Shown here in pieces: positions 35,122-45,870 of a DNA stretch of 64,000 nt. The notes below the pieces were generated by a model that was not told where the DNA came from, made no database searches, and saw nothing but the letters and a program-made list of their open reading frames with translations. This DNA is from Hanleya hanleyi. Taxonomy: Eukaryota > Mollusca > Polyplacophora > Lepidopleurida > Hanleyidae. Location: assembly GCA_036873755.1 (NCBI GenBank), contig JAVTVY010020426.1, positions 1-64,000 on the forward strand, in the 5' to 3' direction. Both the position numbers and the translations under genes were made by a program. Every line of letters begins with the position of its first letter. The stretch's first letter is position 1.

Positions 35122-36790
35122 CTACCATCCTTGACCAGTCCTGCGATAGGGCATCCAGTCTGCATATGCCGACGGATCCGGAACCGGTGACATGAACAGG
35201 GGCAATAGATTGTTGTGCCGAGTGGCGAACAGATCTATGTGTGGCATCTCCCAGACATGAGCTATTTGTTTTAGTATGGCTGGGTGAAGTTGCCACTCTG
35301 TGGGAATTATCTGATTCCGTCGTGAAAGCGAATCCGCTAAGAGATTCAGAATTCCCGGGATGTGCCTGGCCAACACTGATATGTTGTTGTCCCAACACAG
35401 ACTGAAAAAGATTTCCGCTTGGCTTTGTAATTGCGGAGATCTCGTCCCCCCCTACTTGTTGATGTAGGACACGACTGATGTGTCGCAACTAGCAGGTTCT
35501 TGTCGGTCAATACGCTCACCCACGTGCGGATGGCATGTGCCACTGCCATAAACTCCAACACGTTGATATGGTACGAGCGTTCCTCGATTGTCCATAACCC
35601 GGATATCGACCTGGACTCGAGGTGGGCTCCCCAACCTTCCATAGATGCGTCCGTGAACAGGTGATGAGACGGACGAAACGGAAGTAGGGACACACCCCGC
35701 ATAACGTTGAGTGGATCCAGCCACGTTTGGAGGCATTGTTTGACAAGAGGCGTGACAGGTATCCACGGGTTCAACTGCCTTTCGACCCATTGATGATTGA
35801 AGTAAATCATTAAGGGACGAAGCTGCAACCGCCCTCTTGGTGTTACGTCCTGTGTTGACATCAAGAGGCCGATTATCGCAGCAAAGTGTAGAGCCCTGGC
35901 TTGAGATAACTTGAGGATTTGAGATATCTTCGTTGTTATCTTTTGCCAACGATCTTCTGGGGGTTTGGCGAGAGCTAAAAGCGTATCGTAATCCACCCCC
36001 AGAAATTTGCGCCTTTGCGACGGAGTCAGTTCTGACTTCTCTTCGTTTGGGATGTATCCCAGAGAAGTCAATATCCTTAAGATAAACTGCTTGTCCAGGA
36101 TTAACTGCTCTTTGCAGGCATTCCTTAGCAGGGAGTCGTCGATATAAAAGTGGTACTTTATACCTAGACTGTGCAGGAATTGTGCCACTGGTGTAAACAC
36201 TCGTGTGAACACCCAAGGGGAAGTTGATAGGCCAAACGGAGGCACTTGAATTTGGAAGCATCGTTTGCCGACCATGAATCTTAAGTACTTCCTGTCCTCT
36301 GGATGTATCGGGATATGAAGATATGCATCCTTTAATTCCAGAAAAGTCAGCCATTCCCCTTGCTTGAGTACCGACCAGATGCGGAAGTGTCGCGGTGGAG
36401 TGAGGTAGTCCTTGTTGAGGAGCTCGAGGTTAATAACCATGCACATCTCGGACGTGTCTTTCTTGGGGACCAGAAAGACCGGCGAATAGAACTCGGGTGT
36501 TGTATCCCAAACCGGAAGCTCTATTACTGAAGCCTTCTCTATCAGCTTGTCCACAGAGGACTGTATCGCTGATAGATGACCAGTTCGTAATGGAATACGA
36601 GATGGAAGGGGAGATGCAGTCAAGGGGGGAAGCGTGTCGAACAATAGGCGATAGCCGTATCTGATAGTTCGAATGACCCACGCTTAATTCCGCCCCGATC
36701 CTTATCCAGTTCCGCCAAAACAACTGAAGCTTTCCCCCTACCGGAAGGTCTAGTTGTGCCGGGACCGGAAGCATTATGTCTCGGTGTTCC
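35122..36790 (-). pseudogene. DIRS reverse transcriptase-RNase H, long frame with two frameshifts
   Basis: The start LPVGGKLQLFWRNWIRIGAE is in one frame (about 36790-36660). The main 432-residue frame (36644-35346) carries FLELKDAYLHIPIHPEDRKY (around residues 102-120), VPPFGLSTSPWVF and YIDD at 167-170. RNase H follows (LFTDASMEGWGAHLESRSIS, SYHINVLEFMAVAHAIRTWV). After a frameshift near 35470 the end continues as ISVLARHIPGILNLLADSLS and PTEWQLHPAIL (35376-35122). Catalytic aspartates of RT are intact. The enzyme would copy element RNA into circular DNA in DIRS replication; the broken frame prevents full-length translation. Confidence 0.8.
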
Positions 36791-36900
36791 CGCCATACCG
36801 GAAGCCACCCGGTATGGCCCGAGACATCAGGTATTCTTCTTTGACTGCTTGCTTTTCCCCTTACCTTGCTTCTTATGGCCAAAGCTCGATAATCTTGGCT

Positions 36901-37466
36901 CTAAAGAAGCAGGCGCTTGGTATTTTGCTGTTGACTGGAAGCACCCTTAGCAGCCTTGGAACTAGGCGGGTTCTTCTTAGTCTTCTTCGCCTTGGGACCT
37001 GACCCGGAAGCCATAGGTCTCTTGGTCGAAGCACCGGAAGCCACTGACCTGTCATGCTCAATACGATCCATTTCAGGTCGGACCTCGGCAACAGCATCAC
37101 CAAACAGTAAAGAGGGAGCCGTAGAAGTTTCTAGTAGGCTTCTCTTTACTGCTTCCGGTGTGTAATCGTGCATAAAAGGAATGAAGGCCCTTCTCCGTAA
37201 AAAAAAACCAGCATAGAAGATAGATAGGCGTTATGAACCAGCAAATCTTCTACTGCACCGGAAGCAATCTTCTGGTAGTCAAGAACGAGGTTAATTCCCT
37301 CCTGTAACTGTTCTTGACTCTCCGCGCCCGACAGCGAAAACAAACCATCCTTAATGGCTTTGAGAAACCAGTCCAGGTGATTCGTGATTGCCACTCCTTG
37401 TCGGGCAGTTTCCTCTAGTACGGAGGCCTGTTTGTTCGTAAACGGAACATCTGGATTACTAGGCAA
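36901..37466 (-). pseudogene. DIRS gag-like region, 3' part
   Basis: Two overlapping frames: 37466-37146 (TNKQASVLEETARQGVAITN, QEQLQEGINLVLDYQKIASG) and 37173-36901 (DYTPEAVKRSLLETSTAPSL, then basic GPKAKKTKKNPPSSKAAKG). The frames shift near 37170 at an A-rich run. The Lys-rich tail just before the RT suggests nucleic-acid binding. Gag role is inferred from position. Confidence 0.5.
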
Positions 37467-38442
37467 TTTGGTATTTGAAGGACTGAAAATCGCTGTTCAC
37501 CTCTGCAGACCGAAAGCTAAACGGTGAATCATGTACGCCATATGATCGTATGTTTGGCTTCTGTACTGGGAACGGACCAGAAGATCCTGCAGGGCGGAAG
37601 CGAGCTCTAGGTCTCAGTCTGACTGCATGTTCCTCCTGCGTAGCGGGTTCTGCTAATGTTCTATGGAACAAGTGGCAAATAGAATGTATAGCAGTTGAGG
37701 CCGGAAGCGTGGAAACCGACCTCGTAACCCGATTCGACTCTCCCGACTCAGTTTCGATATCCCCCGCATGTGGGACCGGAAGCTGCACGTCAGGAATCAA
37801 GTCATAGATACCGGAAATTAAATCGTAATATTTCCTAGTATCTGGATCAGTATTGGTAGGTTCATTAAATTCCGAGCTACCGTACTGGTCCCTATCCACT
37901 TCCATAGCTTCCGGGGCTTCCTGCCAACGAGGAGTAATGGAAGGGATAGTCCCCGTCAATCTTGCTTCCGGTTGCGCAGACTGTTCAGTCAAAACCGGAT
38001 GCGGCGGCATACCGCTCCTTATTTGATTGGTCATAATCTCTCTCAGTTCCTTCATCTCCTGACGTTGCTGTTCCATTCTGCGCAGAATAGCAGCCAACGT
38101 AGGATCCGTCACTTGAGAGTGCACCGGAAGCTGGGCCTGACGGGGTGTGTTCACACTCTGGGACCTTACAAATGACCGTGAGCACGGCCACTGTAATGGT
38201 CGGTGAACTGGCATACGAGGTCGTAACCGGAAGCACGTATAGGAGGACGCATCATACGTAATTAACATAGCCGGTCCCGTACCTCGAATACCACCGGAAG
38301 CAGAAATTTGAGCTAAGCCACGCAAGGGCGAAGTCAAACCAGCAACCGGATGCCGCATAATTTGACCTACTTGAGAGGGGTCACTATACCGCGTCTCAGA
38401 GGCAGGTAAAAAATTTGGCATATCATAGGTACCTGCATACAT
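37459..38442 (-). pseudogene. DIRS gag-like region, middle part (327-residue frame)
   Basis: Long open frame with ILRRMEQQRQEMKELREIMT (a short coiled-coil-like helix around residues 120-145) and many Ser/Pro/Thr stretches. It is followed without a gap by the 37466 frame and preceded by the Cys-rich frame ending at 38455. No catalytic motif. The DNA is unusually rich in ACCGGAAGC on both strands. Confidence 0.5.
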
Positions 38443-38454
38443 ACCACACTGCCG

Positions 38455-39312
38455 TTATTGTGGGAACCTCAATCTCTGGTGGCCCAGAAGGCTTGTAGTG
38501 ACAAACGTCTCGGCAGGGGGACGAGGAAGGCCACCAGAGAAACCGGAAGCAGATTGGGAGAAGTTAGACAAACCAGTCGTTCCAGTGTTAGACGATGTTA
38601 TAGAACGACCGGAAAGTCCAGGCCTCAACGGGGTTGAGGAAGGCAATCTCCCAATCCCGGAACCAAATGAAAATTTAACGTTAGCCGCCTCACTAGTATT
38701 GCCCAATTTTTCATAGTCATAAGTCGCATCCGATCGAGAGATCGGAATTGACTGGCTTTCCCACGCTAAGCCTGGCTCAGTTACCGATTTCCCTTCTTCG
38801 TCGTATCCAGGTGTCCGCTCGATCGGAAGCTCGACCTCCACAGTCGTAGTAGTGCCGGATTCCACATCTTCGATTGTCCCTTCCACTTGTACAACCCGGG
38901 TCGGTTTCTTACCTGATTGACCCTTCGCCTGGTCTGAAATGGAAGAATCGTGAGCGGGAGGGGGCGTTTGTTTATCTTGAGTAGACCGAGCTGGTGAATC
39001 AACAAACCCCCTAGTCTCCTCGACCACGCTAGATCGGGGAGAGATAGCTACATATGTCTCATTGGTAGACACAACGGCTTTATTTTCCTCAATAGCTGCC
39101 AGTGATCCGGCCAGATATACTTGAAATATGCCGGGCGCCCACACAATACATTCCTCACAGGCCGTATCCCAGGTACATACTCTTCCCTGGCGACATTGGG
39201 GACACGTGGAATGGAGGTCATATACAGGCTTGTCACCACCACAAGACATACATGACATTTGAGACATATTTTGAGCCATAATTTCGCTGATAACGTAAAG
39301 AATACTTCCCAA
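38455..39312 (-). CDS. DIRS gag-like ORF, N-terminal part with Cys clusters (285 residues)
   Basis: Opens MGSILYVISEIMAQNMSQMS and then has CMSCGGDKPVYDL, CPQCRQGRVC and CEEC within the first 75 residues. This is two zinc-ribbon-like Cys pairs plus a third. The rest is Ser/Thr/Glu-rich and looks disordered (VEGTIEDVESGTTTTVEVEL). The same Cys layout occurs in DIRS copy 1 (7377-7171). Position, first ORF of the element, supports gag. The frame itself is intact but the element is broken further on. Confidence 0.55.
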   Translation of the reverse strand: MGSILYVISEIMAQNMSQMSCMSCGGDKPVYDLHSTCPQCRQGRVCTWDTACEECIVWAPGIFQVYLAGSLAAIEENKAVVSTNETYVAISPRSSVVEETRGFVDSPARSTQDKQTPPPAHDSSISDQAKGQSGKKPTRVVQVEGTIEDVESGTTTTVEVELPIERTPGYDEEGKSVTEPGLAWESQSIPISRSDATYDYEKLGNTSEAANVKFSFGSGIGRLPSSTPLRPGLSGRSITSSNTGTTGLSNFSQSASGFSGGLPRPPAETFVTTSLLGHQRLRFPQ

Positions 39313-40232
39313 AGAACTTCTTGAAGAATATCAGACGTCTGAGGTAATCCAACTGCTAGTGATTTCGCTAGAAATAGGCAATTTTCACGGAGCTGAACAA
39401 AATGACTTCTTGACCCACAGCAGTAGGAAACAAGGAGGAATTATGGGTAAGTGAGCAGTCAGGTGACTAGCAGGGGAGAGAACTGTGTTATTCAAAATTC
39501 TTACTAGATGATTTCATGTGAAACAAGAAATGCAAAGAGTGGAAGGATTTCAGACCAAAATCAAGGGGAGTAACTCAAGAAAACTTTGAATAGGACCAAA
39601 AACGGTTCGTGCACAGAAGAATCCATTGGAAACTCTGAGACGAGTTGCATTGATGAAGACAGTAGGTGCCAAATACAAGGATTTCAGACCAAAATCAAGG
39701 GGAGTAACTCAAGAAAACGTCGAATCGGGCAGAAAAAAGTTTGTGCACATCTACACATGGTACCGATCATGTGTATCAGAATGCAGAAGAATCCATTGAA
39801 AACTCTGGGACGAGTTGTGTTGGCGAAGACAGTAGGTGCCAAATACAAGGATTTCAGACCAAAATCAAGGGGAGTAACTCAAGAAAGCGTTGAATCGGGC
39901 CGAAAAAAATTTGTGCACATCTACATATGGTACCGATCATGTGTACCAAATTTCAGAAGAATCCATTGAAAACTCTGGGACGAATTGCATTGACGAAGAC
40001 AGTAGGTGCCAAACACAAGGGTTTCAGACCAAAATCAAGGGGAGTAACTCAAGAAAACGTCGAATCGGGCTGAAGAAAAGTTTGTGCACATCTGCACATG
40101 GTACCACTCATGTGCACCAAATATCAAAGGAATCCATTGAAAACTCTAGGACAAGTTGCGTTGACGAGAAAAAGTTCACAGACAGACGACACCATACCAT
40201 AATACGTCCCGTCAAAATTGACGGGCGTATAA

Positions 40233-40516
40233 AAATTGGTCGAGTCCCGTGCAGGATTCGAACCAGCGACCCCAGAGTCAGGCACCTAATCGCCAGCACT
40301 GGTATGTCGGCCAACGGGCCTCCCACAAAAATAGGAGATAGCAGACCGGTAGTCTCGAAAGCGAACATACATGTACAATACCCTTCTGATGATCGTAATG
40401 ACACAGCTCCCACAGCTGAATAGATATATTTTTATCATTAAGAAAGTGATCGTATAACAATATTTTCGTTATTTTGGGATAACACTATCTTAGAATAGCA
40501 CAAATTCTAGTGCTGA
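40233..40516 (-). repeat. tRNA-derived SINE unit 1
   Basis: Minus strand: A-box-like TTGGCCGACAT (around 40313-40304) and a good B box GGTTCGAATCC (40264-40254), with GGTGCCTGACTCTGGGGTCG between, then CACGGGACTCGACCAATTTT. Box spacing and the TGGCCGA A box resemble tRNA-Leu-type heads. The anticodon stem is not intact, so it is not a functional tRNA. It lies directly against the 3' end of element G. Confidence 0.7.
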
Positions 40517-40769
40517 AAAATTGGTCGAGTCCCGTGCGGGATTCGAACCAGCGACCCCAGAGTCAGGCACCTAATCACCTGCACTGTATGTCTGCGATCT
40601 AAACCATTCGGCCAATGGGCCTCCCACAAAAATAGGAGGTAGCAGACCGGTAGTCTTGAAAGCGAACATACAATACCCTCTGATGATCGTAATGACACTG
40701 CTCCCACAGCTGAATAGATATATTTTTATCATTTAGAAAGTGATCGTATAACAGTATTTTCATTATTTT
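40517..40769 (-). repeat. tRNA-derived SINE unit 2
   Basis: Second unit in the same orientation with a better A box (TTGGCCGAATGGTTTAG, 40615-40599) and B box GGTTCGAATCC (40549-40539). The shared body is GTGGGAGGCCC, TATGTTCGCTTTCAAGACTA and TACGATCACTTTCT. With unit 1 it forms a head-to-tail dimer. Confidence 0.7.
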
Positions 40770-41743
40770 TTATCTTAGAAAAGAGTAATCTGGTTTTCAA
40801 GAAAATTACCAAAAAAATAAGCCAACATTTCTTGCTGTCGAAAATGCACAAATAATATATGGACACTATTCTTTTGAAATGTTTGAGGTGTCACAGTGTT
40901 CCTCAGAATACATGTTTTAATTCCAAAGGCTATAAGTACATGTACATGTAGTTGGTTGGTATTCGCGGTATTGTTATGGGTTGTCATATTGCAGTTCAAT
41001 GTTGGTGTGATCAGTGTCCAGGATAATAGGAACTGTGGACACTCGTGTTCTGGCACATGTAGGCACCGTCGTGATATATGAATGAAAAAAGGTTGAAAAT
41101 GACATTAAATCCTACTCACTCTCTCGCTCAATGTTGGTAGTGTTTCATGAACAAATTGTAAGCCGAGTAAAGCTGTCTCTTATCTCTTTGTTGTCATCCT
41201 AACTGCACTCTGAGATACCTACATTGTACCTTGTTAAACCATGGAGCTGAGTCCTAATAGCCTCCATGAATACACCGACATGACCATGTATAATATATTA
41301 GCTCCAATACAAAAGTTGAAGTTGAGTACGAATTAACTTGTTGAGTATAATCAAGTAAATACACTCTTGGTGTCCTGTAAGTATAAATAAACCCATGTCA
41401 TGTAATCACCTGCTTGTGTTGTTGGATAAGATAGACCTTCAAATTTATGTTCAGATGATGGAATATTAAAATGAATTACTATAAATCTCGCGCATAATGA
41501 ATTTCCAGCAAGTGCTCTGAATATAATCTGAGTCAGCAGAATTACTTGAGCATGTTGAATGACTTCATAAATGTCAAGGTTTGGTGACAAACCTCATTTA
41601 CTTGACAAGTGGTCGAATGTAGTATTTTGAAAAAAAATTCTGTCTCTTACAATGCTTATGCACATTAATTGTGGCACAAGATGCTACAACAATAAAATAT
41701 TTTAAATACTTGAATCTTATATTGTGAGAGGCAACCTACTTAC
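40770..41743. other. SPEF1 intron 3 sequence, no further feature
   Basis: AT-rich DNA with no supported exon or repeat. It is intronic if exon 4 at 32012-32048 is real. Confidence 0.5.
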
Positions 41744-41952
41744 ATAATTCCTGGTCTGCTTCAGGTTTTTCACTGGCATGGCATTGGTTGAGAAGAGAAT
41801 TCTGACTCCTGTTTTTCGATTTCTCCCACAAAGCTCGGTCAATTTTCACCCGCAGCATGAATAAAACTCGCTCTATCGTATTCGCTTCACATCGTGATAT
41901 GCTCCGGATGACGTCCTCGGTCAATTCGAAGTTCAACTTATAGAAAACTTTC
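41744..41952 (-). CDS. SPEF1: SPEF1-like gene, exon 3 (end of CH domain)
   Basis: Minus strand: acatgttcaaccag / GAAAGTTTTCTATAAG ... GAATTAT / gtaagtagg. With the split Arg codon it reads RKVFYKLNFELTEDVIRSIS, then ERVLFMLRVKIDRALWEKSK, and a hydrophilic linker ending EADQEL. In SPEF1 proteins the same region follows the NW..LNRKV motif and closes the calponin-homology domain. The exon is 209 nt: one base, 69 codons, one base. SPEF1/CLAMP binds and bundles microtubules in cilia and flagella and at cell junctions. Recognition is from the family pattern; no alignment was run. Confidence 0.85.
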
Positions 41953-42362
41953 CTGGTTGAACATGTAGAAAAAACAGATGGAATATCTCATGAATGACAG
42001 ACTGATCCATTATTTTAAATTGTGCCATACACATTTTTCAAAAGTGGAAATGACGGGCATCTCTTATGTTAAAAATGTTCCCAGAGACAAGTTTCATAGA
42101 GAGTTCAAATAGGGCCGCTATATATTAGCTTATGCCATGTAGAATTTCACGTGATAATGATCACGATATGGGATGAAGTTTACTCCTTACCAATAAATCG
42201 TGTAAGCTCCGAATTTTTTAGTACGCTATGATAGGTCTCAGATTAAATGGCAAGCGGAGTTTTGTTTGAAGTGTTTCGTATTCCTGCAGTATATGGGTCG
42301 CTTCAACATTCCTATGGCTTTATTGGAAAACGAAGGGAATAAACTCTTTGTTAGCAACTTTA

Positions 42363-42650
42363 CCTGGGTCTATGTTCATACCAAAGGGTTACCGTGTTTG
42401 AAGTGTTTTGATCCAAAAGGATTCACGAAATGCACGGTGATTGTCAGTTTCTTCCTGTGTTGGAAATGTTGGAATTCGTTCTATTGGCATAATTTGAAAA
42501 TGGTGCTGAACTGAATGTTCCGGTAGATTAAAATGCTCATTGACCGGGCCTTCATTGTCTAATCTGATGTCTGATATGTCTGTTGGCACGATATCGAAGT
42601 TTATTCTTAGTTTCGCCCACATACTGTTTCAGGCATTTTCGGCACGTACA
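42363..42650 (-). pseudogene. Penelope-like element GIY-YIG endonuclease fragment
   Basis: Minus strand: CTCRKCLKQYVGETKNKLR (a GIY-YIG-type QYVGET core), a one-base frameshift near NRH, then DIRLDNEGPVNEHFNLPEHS, MPIERIPTFP and RAFRESFWIKTLQTR. A TAA stop (42391-42389) and PFGMN follow. PVxEHFN-PxHS, ExFWIxxLxT and PxGxN are the hallmarks of the C-terminal endonuclease of Penelope-like retroelements. The RT is missing, as is usual for 5'-truncated copies. It lies in SPEF1 intron 2. Confidence 0.65.
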
Positions 42651-43031
42651 CCAGTCAGGGGATCAACTTACAGAAGTTATAAAAATTATAACCTACATGT
42701 AGCCAAGTTAATATCTATGAACTTCATATAGCAGTATAGCAGTAATTCTGAGAAGTTGTGGTATGCAATTTGACCAAAAATGTTGACCAGAGGAAAGAAA
42801 ACATGATCGCATGTAAATATTGCAAGTTGAGATTGGATTTGACCGTAAATGTATAAGGTTATATAATGTCAATTTGTACAGTAAACATGAATGAGTGGCG
42901 TGAAGCTCTTTAAAAACGAGTGTGGCCTTAAATACATGTAATCTAGCCTATCTCTAAAATCGACGTTAATGTCTTGGCTTTCCCAGAAAAATATACATAA
43001 TTAAGGGAAAAATTTGGGATGTAACAATATA

Positions 43032-44837
43032 AGGGGTCCCGTCCAATTAATCGAGTCACTTTCTTAATGCCTTCGCGATGGATCGAGAAATTTCTCAGCT
43101 GAAACCGGAATTTGGGCAGAACGGGACCCCTGACGACATCTCCCGGTTTGCTCCTGGTTCTACATGTATCTCGATCGAAATGTCCCGGTTTTCGAGATGG
43201 ATACGAAATTGGTCAGTAATCTCCAAGGGGGTCCCGGTTTAATATGTTCGTGTTTTGTTGCCATTAATGTGGCCTATCTTCACTTCTCAGGCGACTACAT
43301 GTAGTGTGTGTACCATATTTTGAGGGCGCTCGTCGCATACGTATATCGCGGACAAAATAGAATCCAGAAAAAATATGTCAAGGTGTTTTCCATGTTATTC
43401 ATTGTTTATTCGGTATATCTATGTCCTGATGTTTCCTGTTACATGTATATATAAATTATGAATATATAACTGAATGATCTTCTCTCGCATCGATAATAGA
43501 TTGTATATCTGACTAGTATCCGTCACGGAATAAATGACAAATCAACTGGATATTATTTGAATAATAATGATGTGGAAGCATCCGTTAATTATTGGGGTTT
43601 TTTTACGAAACTTGGATCGTTTCAATTGAAAATAAAAGCTGTGTTAAGTGTTGGACCAGTGTATTAACCTCGGTGTGTAATTTATTTTATAATTTGGTAT
43701 TATTCATTGCAGATTCTATTTTACTGAAAATTACAGTCTTGTGATATACATGTAGTTCAAATAAGTAGATTATATCAACAAAGTTTATTTCTGACATAAG
43801 CTTGCCTGGAAATGGTTAGCGGAAATACTGACAAGCAGTGCAGATAATCCACGCCACAGTCGGTCTGTGAAAAACCGTCGGCTTGAAACAACAGCGAAGG
43901 GAGAGGGTTAATTTCTTTGACAGAAAAACGGCACTGTTGGCGGCGCTTAAATAATACTCACGTTCTATTATTTATTGCTGATTTCACATGTCTAGGAAAT
44001 TAACCAAATAAGGAAAGTAATTACCACCCGATCACACTTTAGAGCAATCACACTTTAGACCAACGCATACATTTAATTTTAGTATAAACGATACCGAGTG
44101 TAATTGTTTGTCCGAAAACTTTGATCTACGGTTTCCAGTGAATGACCGGCCGCTCCTGTGGTCTTCATAATTCACTTTATTTATGAATATTGAGGACATC
44201 TCTGACGATAAACACCCTTCATACTGATACACTTTCAGAGGAACATATGGAATTTTACTCTAAGACTTGCAGAATTTATTTCAATTCGCAGTTCTTTAAC
44301 GTTACTAAAGTGATTCAAATTCTATACAACTGAGCCAGTTTATACATTTTTAATTGGTGATGTTTATTTCTTTCGATGTTTATTTCTTTCCATTCATGAC
44401 GTGCAGAGAAATTGCACTGCCAGAGCAAGTATGCGACTACACATCTCTAGCAAAATAACAAAATAATATTAAATGAGTCTGTGCAATCTAATTCAGTATC
44501 CGTGTTTAAGTGCATATATATTCTGCTGATATGGCAATACGTTGAACGCTTGAATGAAAAGCACCGATAACATAAAAGTATATACTCGCCCAGATTAATC
44601 TCGCTGCCACAGAGTTAATTGCGTGTTCCGAATGGTTTAAACTCTCATTTGATGGCATCTCGATTCCATTCTCGAAGCATGTGGAGTTATTTCGAGGAGG
44701 ACCGAGATGGTCTTCTGCTTTGAGAGAAAACTGGGAACAACAATCGATAGAGATAAACCGGGACCCTTCGAGACGAGGTATTTATCGGTTTTACTCGTTT
44801 ATCGAGAAACCGTCTCGATCAATTGGACGTGACCCCT
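43032..44837. mobile_element. 1.8-kb non-autonomous DNA transposon with ~28-bp TIRs
   Basis: The left end AGGGGTCCCGTCCAATTAAT, CGAGTCAC and the right end, read inward, AGGGGTCACGTCCAATTGAT, CGAGAC match with three or four differences. Subterminal GTCCCGGTTTTCGAGATGG (43180-43200) and AAACCGGGACCCTTCGAGAC (44756-44775) are also inverted. No transposase frame is visible. The flanks are ATAT/GTATATA, so the target duplication is uncertain. It lies in SPEF1 intron 2. Confidence 0.7.
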
Positions 44838-45717
44838 GTATATAAGCTGATACATGATATGTGTATCTACATGATCTAAGTTTATAATCTCATGTTAGTT
44901 TTAAGAATTTTGGCCAGTACCACATGTACCTGACATGCCTGAAGGCATGAATTTTGTTAAACATTTTAATGGGCTGTGTTAAATGAATGAGTTATGATAA
45001 CAGACCTGTTATTACATTTCACTGTGATTTCATCAACATAATTATTTTGTGAACAGTACAATGACTACACTTATCCCTCATTATAATACGGTTCATTATG
45101 AAGCAGATTTCAGTATAACATGGTCACTGTTATACATGTTATATGTCCCCCAATATATACCTGTAACATATAGCTTCTGTGATGAAGACTCGCTTTATAA
45201 TAATGTGACTAGTTCACATGACTAAGTGTAGTTAGTTCACTGGGATATTAAGCATGTTAAACCTGAAGAATGATGAATCACTCATAATTCACAGGAATTG
45301 CACCTACATGTACAACTGCATTGAGTCTGAACGGATTATATAATCTTAACTAACATTAATCCATGCAATCAAATTGAAGAATTATTACATTGTGACAAAT
45401 TGTAAACAATCATGTAGATGAAGACTATTTACAGATTATATACATGTAGCTTCACTTCCTGTGATCAAATATATCATGCCAAAATTGGATCATGTTGATA
45501 AAAAGAGAAAAGAAAATACACCTCTACATATACACATCATAGAGTAAGTAAATATTTCAACTAATCCAAATCATTCATGCACCAAGTGCTGATTTGCTGT
45601 TGCTATAACATTAAAGTTGACCCATTTCATTCTCATGAAACATACACCAGCTGAATAAACACAATATTGCATAAGTAATTCTGTTCAAGCTCATAGGCTG
45701 AACATGAACACAATACA
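44838..45717. other. SPEF1 intron 2 sequence, no further feature
   Basis: AT-rich, with several TACATGTA palindromes; no exon or repeat called. Confidence 0.5.
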
Positions 45718-45870
45718 TGTAGTGGTAACATGACAAAGTGGCAACATGACCATGATGAAGTGATAACATGAATATGATGAAGAGGAAACACGATGATGTA
45801 GTAACATGAACATGATGCAGTAGTAACATGATGAAGTGGTATTAACACACACATGACAAAGCGGTATAAT
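45718..45870. repeat. Minisatellite with GTAACATGA/ATGATGAAG units
   Basis: Short units (about 14-30 bp) such as GTGGTAACATGACAAAGTG, GCAACATGACCATGATGAAG and TGATAACATGAATATGATGA repeat with variation. On the minus strand it gives a Cys/His/Ser low-complexity frame that should not be read as a protein. Confidence 0.7.

Larger units (their letters stand above)
33468..39545 (-). mobile_element. DIRS-type retrotransposon (copy 3), nearly full length, inactivated
   Basis: Minus-strand order: gag-like (39312-36900), RT and RNase H (36790-35122), tyrosine recombinase (35060-33941). The flanks carry inverted matches: AATTCCTCCTTCTTGTTTCC (33472-33491) with GGAAACAAGGAGGAATT (39428-39444), and CTTCCACTCTTTGCAT (33625-33640) with ATGCAAAGAGTGGAAG (39530-39545). 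A 22-bp hairpin lies at 33541-33632. Inverted termini plus internal complementary parts, with no target duplication, are the DIRS signature. Several frameshifts and a stop make it non-autonomous. It interrupts the tandem array of element G. Confidence 0.8.
32865..40232 (+). mobile_element. Pearl-type Helentron-like element G, split by a DIRS element
   Basis: Units of about 168 bp (four at 32870-33467, four at 39545-40160) share AAAATCAAGGGGAGTAACTC, AAGTTTGTGCACATCTACAC, GAATCCATTGAAAACTCTGG and GACAGTAGGTGCCAAATAC. The 3' end at 40232 is ACAGACAGACGACACC, the hairpin CGTCCCGTCAAAATTGACGG with GCG closing it, then TATAAAAA, as in element A. The expected 5' arm is missing, so the left end is truncated. 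The DIRS insertion occupies 33468-39545. Confidence 0.65.

Noticed and set aside
40233..40620. tRNA-Leu genes
   Set aside because: A and B boxes are present but the cloverleaf is not intact, and there are two repeated units with a shared body; SINE is the better reading.
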